Positions 10,269 through 19,621 of a stretch of 64,000 nt of DNA are shown one piece after another. Below the pieces are notes generated by a model. That model saw nothing but the letters and a program-made list of their open reading frames with translations. It was not told the origin of the DNA and did not search any database. Within the stretch, counting starts at the first letter, position 1. Each line of letters starts with the position of its first letter. The position numbers were made by a program, and so were the translations under genes. Source of the DNA: Legionella gresilensis (GTDB lineage Bacteria > Pseudomonadota > Gammaproteobacteria > Legionellales > Legionellaceae); the NCBI RefSeq assembly GCF_900639865.1, contig NZ_CAAAHX010000009.1:1-64000 (forward strand), read 5' to 3'.

Positions 10269-11501
10269 CTATAAAGCAGCCGGTAATTTGAAAATATCGT
10301 CTTGCATATCCATTTCCTCAGTATTTTTTTGTGCTAGTTGTAAACCTTCACGATAAGCTTTACAGGCTTGTGTTTGCTCTCCAAACCGTTCATACAACTT
10401 ACCTATTTCAATATAAGCTTCTGGGGTAGGTGTTAAGGATAGGCTTTTTTCAATATAGCTTCTCGCTTTGCCCCATAAATGATTTGATAAGCTAAGACGT
10501 CCTAAACATAAGTATAAAACAGCCGAGTTGGGATATTTCTTTAATAATGATTCTGCAAATTTTAATTGCTCTTCATTTGTATAAAATTGGCCATACAGTG
10601 ACACTAAGTTATCATCATACTGCTTTCGTAAACAGCGTCTTATAATGGATTCTGCTAGCTCATACTGCTGATTCTGTAATAAATACTTACAATAACAGGC
10701 CATCAATTCTGGATCATTCTTTAGTGGTTTTGGCAATTGCTGGACTAGCGTTTCCAGCGCGTCAGTCTGGAAAAATTTAATTAAATCTGACATGGCTTGC
10801 AAATAGGTATGCTGCCGAAGACGTTCAAAATTTTCTCCAGTCACTATTTGGTTGCGCTTTAATTCAGGTAAGATACCAATTAGTTGAGGCCAATCACGGA
10901 CTTCTTGATAAAGATACATTAATAATTTTAATACATAAGGATGATGGGGAGTTAGGCTTTGTAAGTGCCTCAAAGTAGCTAGAGCTTGCTCCCATTGTTG
11001 GTTAGCCAATTGTAGTTGTGCTTGAGTTAATTCCACAGCTACTTTTGCTTCAGGCATAGATTGTTGTGCTTCACGTAAATATTTGTCCCTTAATTGATAA
11101 TCTCCTAACTCTTGAGCTGCACGAGCGGCAGTTAAATAATTAAGGAGAGGCGCGTCTGTGTCAGGCAATGCTTTAATTAAATGGTTTTTTGCAGATTGCC
11201 AATAACCTTCACTAAACTCAATTAAACCTTGGCGAGTTTTAGCCTGCGCTTTTTGAGTGCGGCGCTTGGTTTTCCAGCGATGATAACGTTCTGGAAAATG
11301 GCCGAGACGACTTATTAGAAGCAGGATAAAATGTAATAAAATAAAACTTAATAATAAGCCTATAAACGCAACACCTAAGGTTGTTTCCACTGTCCAGTGA
11401 TTAACAGCAATGAGTAAATAACCTGGATCATGACTTAGTTGAAGACCTAACCAAATAGCTAATATGAGAACAATAATAACGGATAAAAGTCGAATAATCA
11501 T
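10269..11501 (-). CDS. hemY: HemY, inner-membrane TPR protein of the haem operon
   Basis: HemY of gammaproteobacteria (not protoporphyrinogen oxidase) is an inner-membrane protein with tetratricopeptide repeats, thought to help organise late haem synthesis. This 410-aa copy has two N-terminal membrane helices (about residues 4-22 and 42-64), a short basic stretch, then helical repeats to the end. TPR-like segments are clear near 265-300 and 320-380. Its start overlaps the hemX stop by four bases, so it is the last gene of hemCDXY. It faces the 526-aa gene convergently with 29 bases between them. Confidence 0.92.
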   Translation of the reverse strand: MIIRLLSVIIVLILAIWLGLQLSHDPGYLLIAVNHWTVETTLGVAFIGLLLSFILLHFILLLISRLGHFPERYHRWKTKRRTQKAQAKTRQGLIEFSEGYWQSAKNHLIKALPDTDAPLLNYLTAARAAQELGDYQLRDKYLREAQQSMPEAKVAVELTQAQLQLANQQWEQALATLRHLQSLTPHHPYVLKLLMYLYQEVRDWPQLIGILPELKRNQIVTGENFERLRQHTYLQAMSDLIKFFQTDALETLVQQLPKPLKNDPELMACYCKYLLQNQQYELAESIIRRCLRKQYDDNLVSLYGQFYTNEEQLKFAESLLKKYPNSAVLYLCLGRLSLSNHLWGKARSYIEKSLSLTPTPEAYIEIGKLYERFGEQTQACKAYREGLQLAQKNTEEMDMQDDIFKLPAAL

Positions 11502-12631
11502 TGTTCACCTCCGGTGGAGGAGGTTGGAGCAGGTGTCGCAGTAGGAATGGTTGGTCTAGTTCTAATTTCAATATATTGGTTAAGCAGTACCAAAGGTTTA
11601 TCAACGATAGGTTTTGGATAATCTAATTTTTGTTGTTGTAACTGCTGTAAGTTTTTAAGAAGTGCTTGTGTATTAGTTGCACCTTGATCAAAAGTGTTTT
11701 TTATTGCTGTTATAGCTTGATTTAACGCTTGCTCATAAACTTTCGTATTTTTTTGTAAGACAGCCCATTGTGCTTCTTGCAAATTCATACGAATGATTTC
11801 ACGCAATAAAGATTGGTGAAGTGGTGAATAAATCGGCTGGACAGCACCTTCATGCCGACGTACCACAACTAATTTCTTTAAATAAGATAAACTATTACTA
11901 AATTGGCCTCGCCAACCAGGATTATCTGTCGTAGAGGGTGAAGTAGTTTGCTGTTTATTAACTAAACTTTGTTGCAATGGTAATTGCATGACCATTGATT
12001 GAGCTGCATCAAGTTGGCTTAACAGGCCAGCTTTATCGACATTTGGTAAGGCTTTTATCTTACTAATTTCTTGCGCTATAGCTTGTCTAATCGAAAACAA
12101 TTGTTGCTCAGGTATATCTTGTAAAACCTGGTCAGCTTGTTGTAACAATGCAGCCGTTGTTTGTTGATCCTCTCCCCAATGCGCATTTAATTGTACTAAT
12201 TCTAAGTAATAGCGTGCTTTTAAAAGCAGCCAATCTTGATTTTGAAAAAAGCGCTGTTTTAGCGCACTCTGCAAGCTACTATCCAATTTATTTATATGGT
12301 TTGTTAAATTATTTTGTAAATTTTTAAATTTTTCAGTGCGGGTATCAATGAGTGATGTATTTTTTTGTAATTGGCTTTTTAGTATCCTAATTTGATCAGC
12401 CATATCGATTTGTTGTTGAGTCTGTAAGGCTTTTAATTGGGAGTTTTGATAAAAAGCCAGAGCCGCTAATAATAAAGAAACTAATGTTAGAGTAAGCAAG
12501 CCAATGTGCCACCCATTAATATTACGGACAACATTCTTTTTAGAGATTACAGTTTCATTGACCTGTGTAGGCTCACTTATAGGTTCTTTTGCTATTGAAG
12601 GCGATTGATTTAGTTCCTCATTCTTATTCAT
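11498..12631 (-). CDS. hemX: HemX, uroporphyrinogen-III C-methyltransferase-like membrane protein
   Basis: The 377-aa product has a Gln-rich cytoplasmic N-terminus, one membrane helix (about residues 42-64), and a long coiled-coil region (about 65-120) leading to a helical periplasmic domain. It ends in a Pro/Thr-rich tail. This is the usual HemX architecture. The family name recalls an old link to uroporphyrinogen methyltransferase, but no methyltransferase motifs are visible, and the role is probably structural or regulatory in haem synthesis. It overlaps hemD by eight bases and hemY by four. Confidence 0.92.
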   Translation of the reverse strand: MNKNEELNQSPSIAKEPISEPTQVNETVISKKNVVRNINGWHIGLLTLTLVSLLLAALAFYQNSQLKALQTQQQIDMADQIRILKSQLQKNTSLIDTRTEKFKNLQNNLTNHINKLDSSLQSALKQRFFQNQDWLLLKARYYLELVQLNAHWGEDQQTTAALLQQADQVLQDIPEQQLFSIRQAIAQEISKIKALPNVDKAGLLSQLDAAQSMVMQLPLQQSLVNKQQTTSPSTTDNPGWRGQFSNSLSYLKKLVVVRRHEGAVQPIYSPLHQSLLREIIRMNLQEAQWAVLQKNTKVYEQALNQAITAIKNTFDQGATNTQALLKNLQQLQQQKLDYPKPIVDKPLVLLNQYIEIRTRPTIPTATPAPTSSTGGEQ

Positions 12632-13406
12632 GAGTAAATCCTTTGTTAAATTGGCTGAGTTTCTCTAATATAGTGTCAGGGCTACTAATTATAATATTTT
12701 GCATACCTAATGAAGATGCGGCTGCTGCTAAGCGCTTACTAATCACTAAGCAAGGTAAATTCTTAAGCCAAGGATGAGCCGGCTCCTCAAACATAGAAAA
12801 GATATTTTGCATCGCTTCTTGACTTGTAAACAGTATAATATCCACCGTTTTATTATGCCACCATGTTTTTAGAAGCGTTGGATCTACCAAAGGTACTTCA
12901 CGTCGATAGACTATCAGTTCAATTAATCTTGCGCCACGTGCTTTTAGAGTTTGAGGTATTAATATGCGACCACCTTCACCTTTAAATAAGAGAATAATAT
13001 CCTTATTAACATCTTGTAATGAAGGTAATGCTAATAAATGCTCGCTATCAGCAGTGGTAGGAATATTTTCCACAGCAATGTCATGTTGTATTAATTGACT
13101 TGCTGTGCTTTTTCCTACGGCCGTTACTTCAATGTGTTTAGGCCAAGTGATCTTTTGTTCTGCAAATACTTTAAAAGCATAATTAACAGCATTAACACTA
13201 GTAAAAATAGCATGTTTAATTGTAGCTAAATTAGGTAAAGTTTGTAACCATTCTATCTGAGTGGGAACAATCCTTAATGCAGGGCAGTTCAATGCAATTC
13301 CGCCAGCTTGCTTAATTGCTATACTTAAAGTTTTTCCTTGTTCAATAGGCCTCGTGTTTAGAACACGTAAACCCTTCAATGAACTGTTATCTAATTTATT
13401 AATCAT
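12624..13406 (-). CDS. hemD: Uroporphyrinogen-III synthase
   Basis: HemD closes the linear tetrapyrrole hydroxymethylbilane with inversion of ring D. This 260-aa protein shows the two-domain alpha/beta family pattern. LRVLNTRP opens domain one, AIFTSVNAVNYAF lies near residue 90, domain two has ILLFKGEGGRILIPQTL near 140, and DIILFTSQEAMQNI lies near 190. The family is poorly conserved, so operon position helps: its start overlaps the hemC stop (ATGA) and its end overlaps hemX. Confidence 0.93.
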   Translation of the reverse strand: MINKLDNSSLKGLRVLNTRPIEQGKTLSIAIKQAGGIALNCPALRIVPTQIEWLQTLPNLATIKHAIFTSVNAVNYAFKVFAEQKITWPKHIEVTAVGKSTASQLIQHDIAVENIPTTADSEHLLALPSLQDVNKDIILLFKGEGGRILIPQTLKARGARLIELIVYRREVPLVDPTLLKTWWHNKTVDIILFTSQEAMQNIFSMFEEPAHPWLKNLPCLVISKRLAAAASSLGMQNIIISSPDTILEKLSQFNKGFTHE

Positions 13407-14326
13407 GACATAGCAAGTAGTTCACGAGCCCCTTTTTCTAATAATTTATCTACTACTTGGTTGGCTAAAGAGAGTGATTGAGATTTTGACCCTTCCCGTT
13501 CTTCATAAATATTAGTTTTACCATCTAAGCTCAAAACTTTAGCTCTCAATAGTAAATTATCTTTACTACTCTCTTGGCAAAAAACAGCTAGAGGAACATG
13601 GCAATTACCACCTAATAAACGATTAACCTCACGTTCTGCATAGACACAAACGGCAGTTAAAGAATCATTTAATTCTTGGATAATGTTTATTAGTTCCTCA
13701 TCATTACAACGAGTCTCAATACCTAAAGCACCTTGTCCACATGCCGGTAGCATCCAAGAGTCAGGAAGTGTTTCCGTAATGATATGCTCCATATCCATGC
13801 GAATTAAACCGGCTGCTGCAAGGATAATGCCGTCATACTCACCACTATATAGTTTATTTAAACGCGTGTTAACATTACCTCGTAATACTTTTACTGTTAA
13901 ATCAGGGCGATAAGCTAATAACTGTGATTGCCTTCTTAAACTAGCTGTACCAATAATACTTTCAGCTGGAAGTTCAGCTAAAGGACAACCCGTACGGCTG
14001 ATAAAAACATCAAATGGGTTTTCACGCTCACAAATAGCCATTAAACCTAAACCAGCTGGTAATTCAGCCGGGACATCTTTCATAGAATGAACGGCTAAAT
14101 CAGCACGCTTATCTAATAAAGCTTCCTCCAGCTCCTTAACAAATAACCCTTTGCCACCAACACTTTGTAGCTTACCTTTACTAAATTTATCGCCGGAAGT
14201 CACCAGGGGTAATAATTCAATAGTGATATCTGGTCGTTTAGCTTTAATTAAATTAGCAACAAAATTAGCTTGCCAAAGCGCAAGCGGGCTTTCTCGTGTT
14301 GCAATGTTCAATAAATTTCTAGGCAT
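13403..14326 (-). CDS. hemC: Hydroxymethylbilane synthase (porphobilinogen deaminase)
   Basis: Polymerises four porphobilinogens to hydroxymethylbilane. I place the start at the ATG at 14326 (MPRNLLNIATRESPLALWQ), giving 307 aa. With that start the dipyrromethane cofactor cysteine, in LLGGNCHVPLA, falls at residue 242, the position well known from E. coli. An ATG 15 codons earlier would add a hydrophobic tail not seen in the family. Other family motifs are KFSKGKLQSVGGKGLFVKEL near 50 and AVHSMKDVPAELP near 80. It is the first gene of the operon hemC-hemD-hemX-hemY, all overlapping. Confidence 0.96.
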   Translation of the reverse strand: MPRNLLNIATRESPLALWQANFVANLIKAKRPDITIELLPLVTSGDKFSKGKLQSVGGKGLFVKELEEALLDKRADLAVHSMKDVPAELPAGLGLMAICERENPFDVFISRTGCPLAELPAESIIGTASLRRQSQLLAYRPDLTVKVLRGNVNTRLNKLYSGEYDGIILAAAGLIRMDMEHIITETLPDSWMLPACGQGALGIETRCNDEELINIIQELNDSLTAVCVYAEREVNRLLGGNCHVPLAVFCQESSKDNLLLRAKVLSLDGKTNIYEEREGSKSQSLSLANQVVDKLLEKGARELLAMS

Positions 14327-14654
14327 AATTATAAACAACCAAAGGTTACAAAAAAGTAACATTTTAATCACCTATGGTTTAACAATAAAGAAATAATTAT
14401 TAAAAGTTTTAATTAATTTATAAAAGTAGTGCTAAGTATATTTGAAAAATATGTAAAATGTGGTATTTTTATAAACAAGTTGTAGAATTTGATTTATTAA
14501 CTTTATTGTTTAGATTAAAAATTAAGAATCTTAAAATAACTGGCTAGATAAGGAATGATTTAAATTTCACAGGAATAATCAATTGGCCTAGTTATGCTAA
14601 TAAAGCTTTGGAAGTTGCTTTATTTGATTTAGAACGCTTTGCTCAGGAGGAGCT
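14327..14654. other. Spacer between hemC and the response regulator, with an orphan open stretch
   Basis: This 328-base AT-rich divergent spacer should hold the promoters of hemC and the response-regulator gene. From 14548 to 14670 (plus strand) one frame is open and reads protein-like (a segment YANKALEVALFDLERFAQEE) but has no ATG, GTG or TTG at its beginning. It could be the 3' relic of an older gene that overlapped the regulator start, or chance. CAGGAGGAG at 14644-14652, just before ATG 14655, is a strong ribosome site. Confidence 0.4.
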
Positions 14655-15662
14655 ATGCCAAATTCTTTAATACCAACCTGTTACTTTCCAAGTACTGCCT
14701 TATTTATTGATGATAGCCGTGATTTTCTACTTAATTTTGTATTGCAACTTGATGAATGGCTAGCTTATCGGGTTTTTGACTCTCCTTTTGATGCTCTAGA
14801 TTATATTCATAAAAAACATAATGATTTAGCAACGATTAAAAGGCGATGTATTAGCCGTTTTACAGAATTAAGTGAATGCACACTGAGTCAAAAGCTAAAC
14901 ACACTAATACATTCAGAAATATATAATCCTAAGCGTTTTAATGAAATTTCAGTCGTTGTTGTTGACTATGAAATGTCTGATATGAATGGTATACAGTTTT
15001 GCCAGGCAATTAAACATAAGCCAATTAAAAAAATATTATTGACTGGTAAGGCCGATGAGCACGCAGCTATTGAAGCGTTTAAAGCTGGGCTGATTGATGG
15101 TTATATTTATAAAAGTGATCCAAACATTGCTGATCTAATAACTTATAGAATTAAACATTTGCAGTGGCAATATTTTCAAGATATGTCAAAGTCTATTTAT
15201 CAGGAATTAAAGTTAGATGCCCCTACCTGTTTACAAGATAGTGGTTTTATAAGCTTCTTTAAAAAATTATGTCAGGAAAAGGATATTGTTGAATTTTACT
15301 TAGCTGATGATACAGGTAGTTTTTTACTACTTGATCATGATGCTCAAATTAGCTTTTTGATTGTAAAAAGTGAGGCAGATCGTATTTTTTATTTAGAAGT
15401 TGCCCGTAATCATGGGGCGAGTGATGAATTAATCAAAGCATTAAGTAAAGGTGAAATGATTCCTTATAGAGCATTACCTAAAGATAAAAAAAATCAAGAT
15501 TGGTTAACAAATTTACTGCCAGCTAACCAACTTATTTCTGATAATCGATATTGGTATTCATATAGTAAAGAGCCTTTACTATTAGATATCCAAAGCGAAC
15601 AACTTTTGTCTTATCATCAACACCTTGAGGAAATTGATGCTGAAGAATTGTTGCTTTTATAG
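14655..15662 (+). CDS. Response regulator with extended receiver domain, LqsR-like layout
   Basis: The N-terminal receiver domain is complete: acidic pair Asp19-Asp20 (FIDDSRDF), phospho-acceptor Asp104 (VVVVDYEM), Thr130 (ILLTGKAD) and Lys153 (YIYKSDP). About 50 extra residues between the acidic pair and Asp104 push the acceptor far beyond the usual position near 55. The output half (about 185-335) has no DNA-binding helix-turn-helix and no GGDEF, EAL or HD-GYP motif that I can see. From memory, the L. pneumophila quorum-sensing regulator LqsR has about 347 aa and is phosphorylated on Asp108, which fits this 335-aa layout. I cannot confirm orthology. No kinase gene lies next to it. A strong AGGAGG ribosome site fixes the start. 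Confidence 0.75.
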   Translation: MPNSLIPTCYFPSTALFIDDSRDFLLNFVLQLDEWLAYRVFDSPFDALDYIHKKHNDLATIKRRCISRFTELSECTLSQKLNTLIHSEIYNPKRFNEISVVVVDYEMSDMNGIQFCQAIKHKPIKKILLTGKADEHAAIEAFKAGLIDGYIYKSDPNIADLITYRIKHLQWQYFQDMSKSIYQELKLDAPTCLQDSGFISFFKKLCQEKDIVEFYLADDTGSFLLLDHDAQISFLIVKSEADRIFYLEVARNHGASDELIKALSKGEMIPYRALPKDKKNQDWLTNLLPANQLISDNRYWYSYSKEPLLLDIQSEQLLSYHQHLEEIDAEELLLL

Positions 15663-15820
15663 CAGCGATTTTGTCAGTTTTTAAAACAAAATGGAAGTAA
15701 AAAGTAATAGGACGTGTTTATAATTCGCCTAGCCTTCATGCTACAAATAGGTTGCAGCAGCACCTAGATTGGTGATGAAATAGGATTTCACTACGCTGAA
15801 AAAGCTCTATTTAAAAGCAA

Positions 15821-16501
15821 TTAAACGCAATTATATATCGCATATGGGTGTTTAGAAACATACGCCCAATATCGGTCACCATATGACCAATGCCAATATT
15901 CAGTAGGATAATTAATAAACCCTGCTTTCTTAAGAACATGAGACATTAAATCACGGTTTGCTTGTGCATTTTTAGAAATTAACGGGCATATTGTGGCAGA
16001 ATATAAAGCCTCTGTATCGTCGGCCCAATCTTTAGGATGGATCCCCATATCAATTGCTTCACCTTGCTCATCAACTAAGTAAACATCAATGGCGGCACCC
16101 GTGGCATGAGGCGGAATATTCCTACTACCATCAAGATTAATTACTGGAGAAACAAGTTTTATTGTTTCGTTAAAAAGCGCCTGATGAGACCAATTGGCAT
16201 ATTGTTTTGCTAATTTTTTATAACGTGCTTCAAATAAAGTTTTTTGTAATGATAAGCTACGATAACCTTCGTATAAACAAAATCGTAAGCCCTGCGGTAA
16301 TAAAGATTGTGCTATTAATAAGCGTTGGTAAACTTCCCGTCTCATTTTAGTATAATCAGTGTTATTGGGGATTTCTGGTGAAGGCCCAATGAGGATGTCA
16401 GTTGAATCTTTGATATCAATCAGCTCTTCATGATTTTCTTTTACTGGGATTGCTAGGACTTCTGGCGCAGCAATTAACACAATTAAGTTTTCAGCATTCA
16501 T
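15821..16501 (-). CDS. ddpX: D-Ala-D-Ala dipeptidase, VanX/DdpX type (M15D)
   Basis: A zinc dipeptidase that cleaves D-alanyl-D-alanine, for peptidoglycan turnover or cell-wall recycling. The M15D zinc and catalytic motifs are present: PHATGAAIDVYL (His and Asp ligands, near residues 125-136) and EYWHWSYGD (catalytic Glu and third ligand His, near 205-213). CLYEGYRSLSLQ near 80 is the conserved substrate-pocket arginine segment. It is 226 aa with no clear signal peptide, so probably cytoplasmic. No vanA/vanH genes are near, so glycopeptide resistance is unlikely. The symbol is by similarity only. Confidence 0.88.
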   Translation of the reverse strand: MNAENLIVLIAAPEVLAIPVKENHEELIDIKDSTDILIGPSPEIPNNTDYTKMRREVYQRLLIAQSLLPQGLRFCLYEGYRSLSLQKTLFEARYKKLAKQYANWSHQALFNETIKLVSPVINLDGSRNIPPHATGAAIDVYLVDEQGEAIDMGIHPKDWADDTEALYSATICPLISKNAQANRDLMSHVLKKAGFINYPTEYWHWSYGDRYWAYVSKHPYAIYNCV

Positions 16502-16677
16502 AATCTAACTTCTAGAATAAAGCTTAGCATTAGATAATTATACCTTAAAAAATATTCTTTAATAAATTAGAGCTCTATACTTATCTAAGCTAATAGGGAT
16601 GAGAATGTAAAACATGTTTGACTGGAAATCATAAGTAGTTGTGGTTATCATTTTATAATTGACTACTAAGGATTCAT

Positions 16678-17103
16678 ATGCGCATATCCCTGTTAATCTT
16701 GATTGGGTTTATGAAATGGTGTTTTGCTGATAATGTTAATGATTTTGATCGGCAGCAAATCTTAGAGCGAATTAAACCTATTGGTGAGGTTAAGATAGAA
16801 GAGACAACGCCAGCTGCAAGCCAAAAAGAAGCAGAGCAACCTAAGACTCAGGTCGCAGCTAAAGAAGAACCCGGCCAAGCTACTTATGAAAAATATTGCG
16901 CAACTTGTCATCAAAATGGCTTGGCAGGTGCGCCGAAATTTCGTAATGAAGCAGACTGGAAACCTCGTATGGCAAAAAAAATAGAAGGCTTAACTGCTTC
17001 AGCCATCAAGGGCCTTAACGCTATGCCGCCAAAAGGTACCTGTGCTGAATGTAGCGAAGTGGATATTAAAACCGCTATAGAATATATGCTACCTAAATCA
17101 TGA
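16678..17103 (+). CDS. Cytochrome c5-type protein
   Basis: A periplasmic monohaem c-type cytochrome, 141 aa. A short signal peptide covers about residues 1-17, followed by a charged Ala/Glu/Lys linker. The haem attachment site is CATCH (in EKYCATCHQNG) near residue 80, with the distal Met in LNAMPPKGTC. The CAEC segment close to the C-terminus is the extra disulfide typical of the cytochrome c5 family. Its stop overlaps dsbB (ATGA), so electron transfer and disulfide genes are co-translated. Confidence 0.9.
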   Translation: MRISLLILIGFMKWCFADNVNDFDRQQILERIKPIGEVKIEETTPAASQKEAEQPKTQVAAKEEPGQATYEKYCATCHQNGLAGAPKFRNEADWKPRMAKKIEGLTASAIKGLNAMPPKGTCAECSEVDIKTAIEYMLPKS

Positions 17104-17624
17104 CTACTTATCATTATCGTTACTGGCAAATGCTTCTTTTTTTAGTGAGCTTAAGCGTATTAGCTGCCTCACTTTATTTTCAATACATACGCGGCCTAGA
17201 ACCATGCCCTCTATGTCTAATGCAAAGGTTATGCGTTATCTTAGAGGTATTGCTATGTTTGATAGCCCTTTTTGTTAATACGTTACGCACGCAGCGTATA
17301 ATAACTATGTTACAAATTATTATTGCACTTGCCGGCTTCTATTTTGCAGGCCGCCAACTTTGGCTACAATCACTCCCACATGATCAAATACCTGCTTGTT
17401 TACCAGGGCTTGATGTATTAATGCGTTACTTTCCCTGGCGTGATATTTTTCATGCTTTATTATGGGGTGCTGCTGATTGTGCAGAAGTTAATTGGACATT
17501 GCTAGGATTATCTATGCCGGCTTGGGTTGTGTTATATTTTATTGGTATGCTTAGCGCTGCTTTGTTTCTTTATATAAATTCTAAACGAAAATATGGAAAC
17601 CAAAACAGCCAATATTCGCTATAA
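17100..17624 (+). CDS. dsbB: Disulfide bond formation protein B
   Basis: An inner-membrane quinone reductase that reoxidises DsbA. The 174-aa protein has four membrane helices. The first periplasmic active-site pair is in LEPCPLCLMQR (Cys-x2-Cys, near residues 36-39). The second pair is IPACLPG near 97 and AADCAEVNW near 124. Translation is coupled to the cytochrome c5 gene by an ATGA overlap, and tgt follows after 25 bases. Confidence 0.94.
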   Translation: MTTYHYRYWQMLLFLVSLSVLAASLYFQYIRGLEPCPLCLMQRLCVILEVLLCLIALFVNTLRTQRIITMLQIIIALAGFYFAGRQLWLQSLPHDQIPACLPGLDVLMRYFPWRDIFHALLWGAADCAEVNWTLLGLSMPAWVVLYFIGMLSAALFLYINSKRKYGNQNSQYSL

Positions 17625-17649
17625 TACTTAGTTTTAGTGGTTTAAATTA

Positions 17650-18804
17650 ATGACAAGTTTTACCTGCCAAGTACTTCATAATCATCAACACACCAAGGCT
17701 CGGGTTACGAAAATTAAAACGGCACATGGTGATTTTATTACACCTACTTTCATGCCTGTAGGAACCCGCGCCGGTGTAAATAATATGACTATACCAGAGT
17801 TAACTGCGGCTGGTAGTCAAATTATATTAGGTGGTAATACCTATCATATGCTTTGTGCGCCAGGTATGGACATTATTAAACAAGCCGGTGGTATGCATCC
17901 GTTTATGGGATGGCATGGGCCTATGTTAACAGATAGTGGTGGGTTTCAAGTTTTTAGCTTATCTAAAAATAAAGAAATTTGTACCATTGATGAAGAAGGC
18001 GCTCACTTTAAATTACCCAGAGCAGAGCGCATCATTCATATGACTCCAGAAATGTCTTTGGCAACCCAAAAGATTATTGGTGCGGATATTATCATGGCAT
18101 TTGATCAGTGCACGCCAGATGACTGTTCGCGTGATGAGGTGCAGCGCATTATGACACGCACACATCGATGGCTAAAACAATCACTTAATTATCATCAGGA
18201 GCATCCAAATTCTATTTACGGTTTTCCGCAAGCTTTATTTGGCATAATACAAGGCAGTATCCACCAAGACTTACGTCGGGAAAGCGCTCAATATATTGCT
18301 TCTATGAATACAGATGGCATTGCTATTGGTGGTGAAACCATAGGCTTTGATATGTTAAAAACAGTGGAAGTTATCCGTTGGGTTAGAGAATTTCTTCCTG
18401 AAAATAAGCCACGCTATACCATGGGTGTTGGCATGTCTCCGCAGGATTTATTAGATGTGGTAGCGGAAGGCATTGATATGTTTGATTGTGTTGCCCCAAC
18501 AAGGAATGCACGGCATGGTGCATTGTATTGTGGGGAAATCATAAAAGAGAATAACTGGCTACGTTTTGCTAGTGACTATACTAATCATCGTTTACAAATT
18601 AAAAAAGCTTCCTTTGCTGATGATTTGTCACCAATAATGGCCACTTGCACTTGTTATACATGTAAACATTATTCTAGGGCGGCGTTGCACCATTTATTTA
18701 AGCAAAGATCAAATCTTTTTACAGCCTTAGCTAGCATTCATAATATTTACGTTATGCATGATGTCTGTGCTAAAATGCGCGATTTAATTGCGTCTAACGT
18801 TTAG
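17650..18804 (+). CDS. tgt: tRNA-guanine transglycosylase
   Basis: Exchanges guanine-34 for preQ1 in tRNAs with GUN anticodons, the committed step of queuosine formation on tRNA. It is 384 aa, the usual bacterial length. Family motifs include TPTFMPVGTRAGV near 30, LTDSGGFQVFSL near 90 with the catalytic Asp, FGIIQGS near 195, YTMGVGMSPQDLL near 258, DMFDCVAPTRNARHG near 276 with the nucleophilic Asp, and the zinc site CTCYTCKHYSRAALHH near 330. It pairs functionally with queH at 6.9 kb. It sits between dsbB and ppiB in the same direction. Confidence 0.97.
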   Translation: MTSFTCQVLHNHQHTKARVTKIKTAHGDFITPTFMPVGTRAGVNNMTIPELTAAGSQIILGGNTYHMLCAPGMDIIKQAGGMHPFMGWHGPMLTDSGGFQVFSLSKNKEICTIDEEGAHFKLPRAERIIHMTPEMSLATQKIIGADIIMAFDQCTPDDCSRDEVQRIMTRTHRWLKQSLNYHQEHPNSIYGFPQALFGIIQGSIHQDLRRESAQYIASMNTDGIAIGGETIGFDMLKTVEVIRWVREFLPENKPRYTMGVGMSPQDLLDVVAEGIDMFDCVAPTRNARHGALYCGEIIKENNWLRFASDYTNHRLQIKKASFADDLSPIMATCTCYTCKHYSRAALHHLFKQRSNLFTALASIHNIYVMHDVCAKMRDLIASNV

Positions 18805-18813
18805 GAGTCTTTA

Positions 18814-19305
18814 ATGGTCATTATTTCCACTTCCAAAGGTGATATTCATCTGGAACTTCATCATGAAACAACACCTAATACAGTACAAAATTTTCTTAAT
18901 TATGTTCGTTCAGGTTTTTATAAAGACACGATATTTCATCGCGTTATTCCAGGCTTTATGATTCAAGGGGGTGGTTTAACTGCTGATATGACAACAAAGC
19001 CTACTGAACAACCAATACAAAATGAAGCTAAAAATGCCAAGCCAAATAATAGAGGCACAATTGCTATGGCAAGAACATCAGATCCTCATTCAGCAACAGT
19101 ACAATTCTTTATTAACCTAGTTGATAACAAATTCCTTAATTTTCAAGGTGAGAATGCGCAGGGATATGGCTACTGTGTATTTGGCGAGGTGGTTGAAGGG
19201 ATGGATATCGTTGATGAAATTGCTAAAGTGAAAACTGGGAACCACCAAGGTCATGCTGATGTTCCTGTTGATAAAATCACTATCAATGAAGTAAAGGAAG
19301 TTTAA
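18814..19305 (+). CDS. ppiB: Cytoplasmic cyclophilin, peptidyl-prolyl cis-trans isomerase B
   Basis: Cyclophilin-type isomerase of 163 aa with no signal peptide, so cytosolic. Motifs are [13 protein letters not shown] near 40-52, with the catalytic Arg, [20 protein letters not shown] near 85-105, and [12 protein letters not shown] near 130. AGGAG lies nine bases before the ATG, and the gene follows tgt by nine bases. It is followed directly by a decayed copy of the dispersed double-hairpin repeat, whose first hairpin could act as the terminator. Confidence 0.95.
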   Translation: MVIISTSKGDIHLELHHETTPNTVQNFLNYVRSGFYKDTIFHRVIPGFMIQGGGLTADMTTKPTEQPIQNEAKNAKPNNRGTIAMARTSDPHSATVQFFINLVDNKFLNFQGENAQGYGYCVFGEVVEGMDIVDEIAKVKTGNHQGHADVPVDKITINEVKEV

Positions 19306-19310
19306 TTTAC

Positions 19311-19394
19311 CTGGGTCGCTATAAAAGAGGCAAAGGCTTTTTTATCGCTAATGAATGTTATCCCGTAAAATGCGAAGCATCTGTACGGGATTCA
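19311..19394 (+). repeat. Dispersed double-hairpin repeat, decayed copy A
   Basis: Two adjoining imperfect hairpins. The first, around 19321-19345, has an AAAAGAGGC arm and a TTTTTT end and looks terminator-like. The second, 19360-19391, pairs ATCCCGT... with ...ACGGGAT across a GAAG turn. The second hairpin and the linker TAATGAATGTTATCCCG match copies B (39391-39517) and C (42553-42679), but the outer parts have diverged. It has the same orientation as copy C. Confidence 0.8.
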
Positions 19395-19621
19395 TAAGTG
19401 TCTGATTTATTTCTCTATTTTATTATTCTCCTCTTGCAGGTAAGCAAGAAGGAATAATTTTTATCAAGTAATGAGCGTGTAAAATATCTAAGTTGTTGGT
19501 ATTTACTTTAAATCCGTACAATGACCAGGTTTCATTCCTGGAAATAAGAGCACTACTTATATTTATCCGGCATGGGCTCAATATTTTGTCTATAATTAAA
19601 CCAATTGGTTTTAAAGTTGTA

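Noticed and set aside
15821-16501. Glycopeptide (vancomycin) resistance gene
   Set aside because: VanX-type motifs are present, but no vanH or vanA ligase is nearby and such dipeptidases have cell-wall recycling roles in many bacteria.
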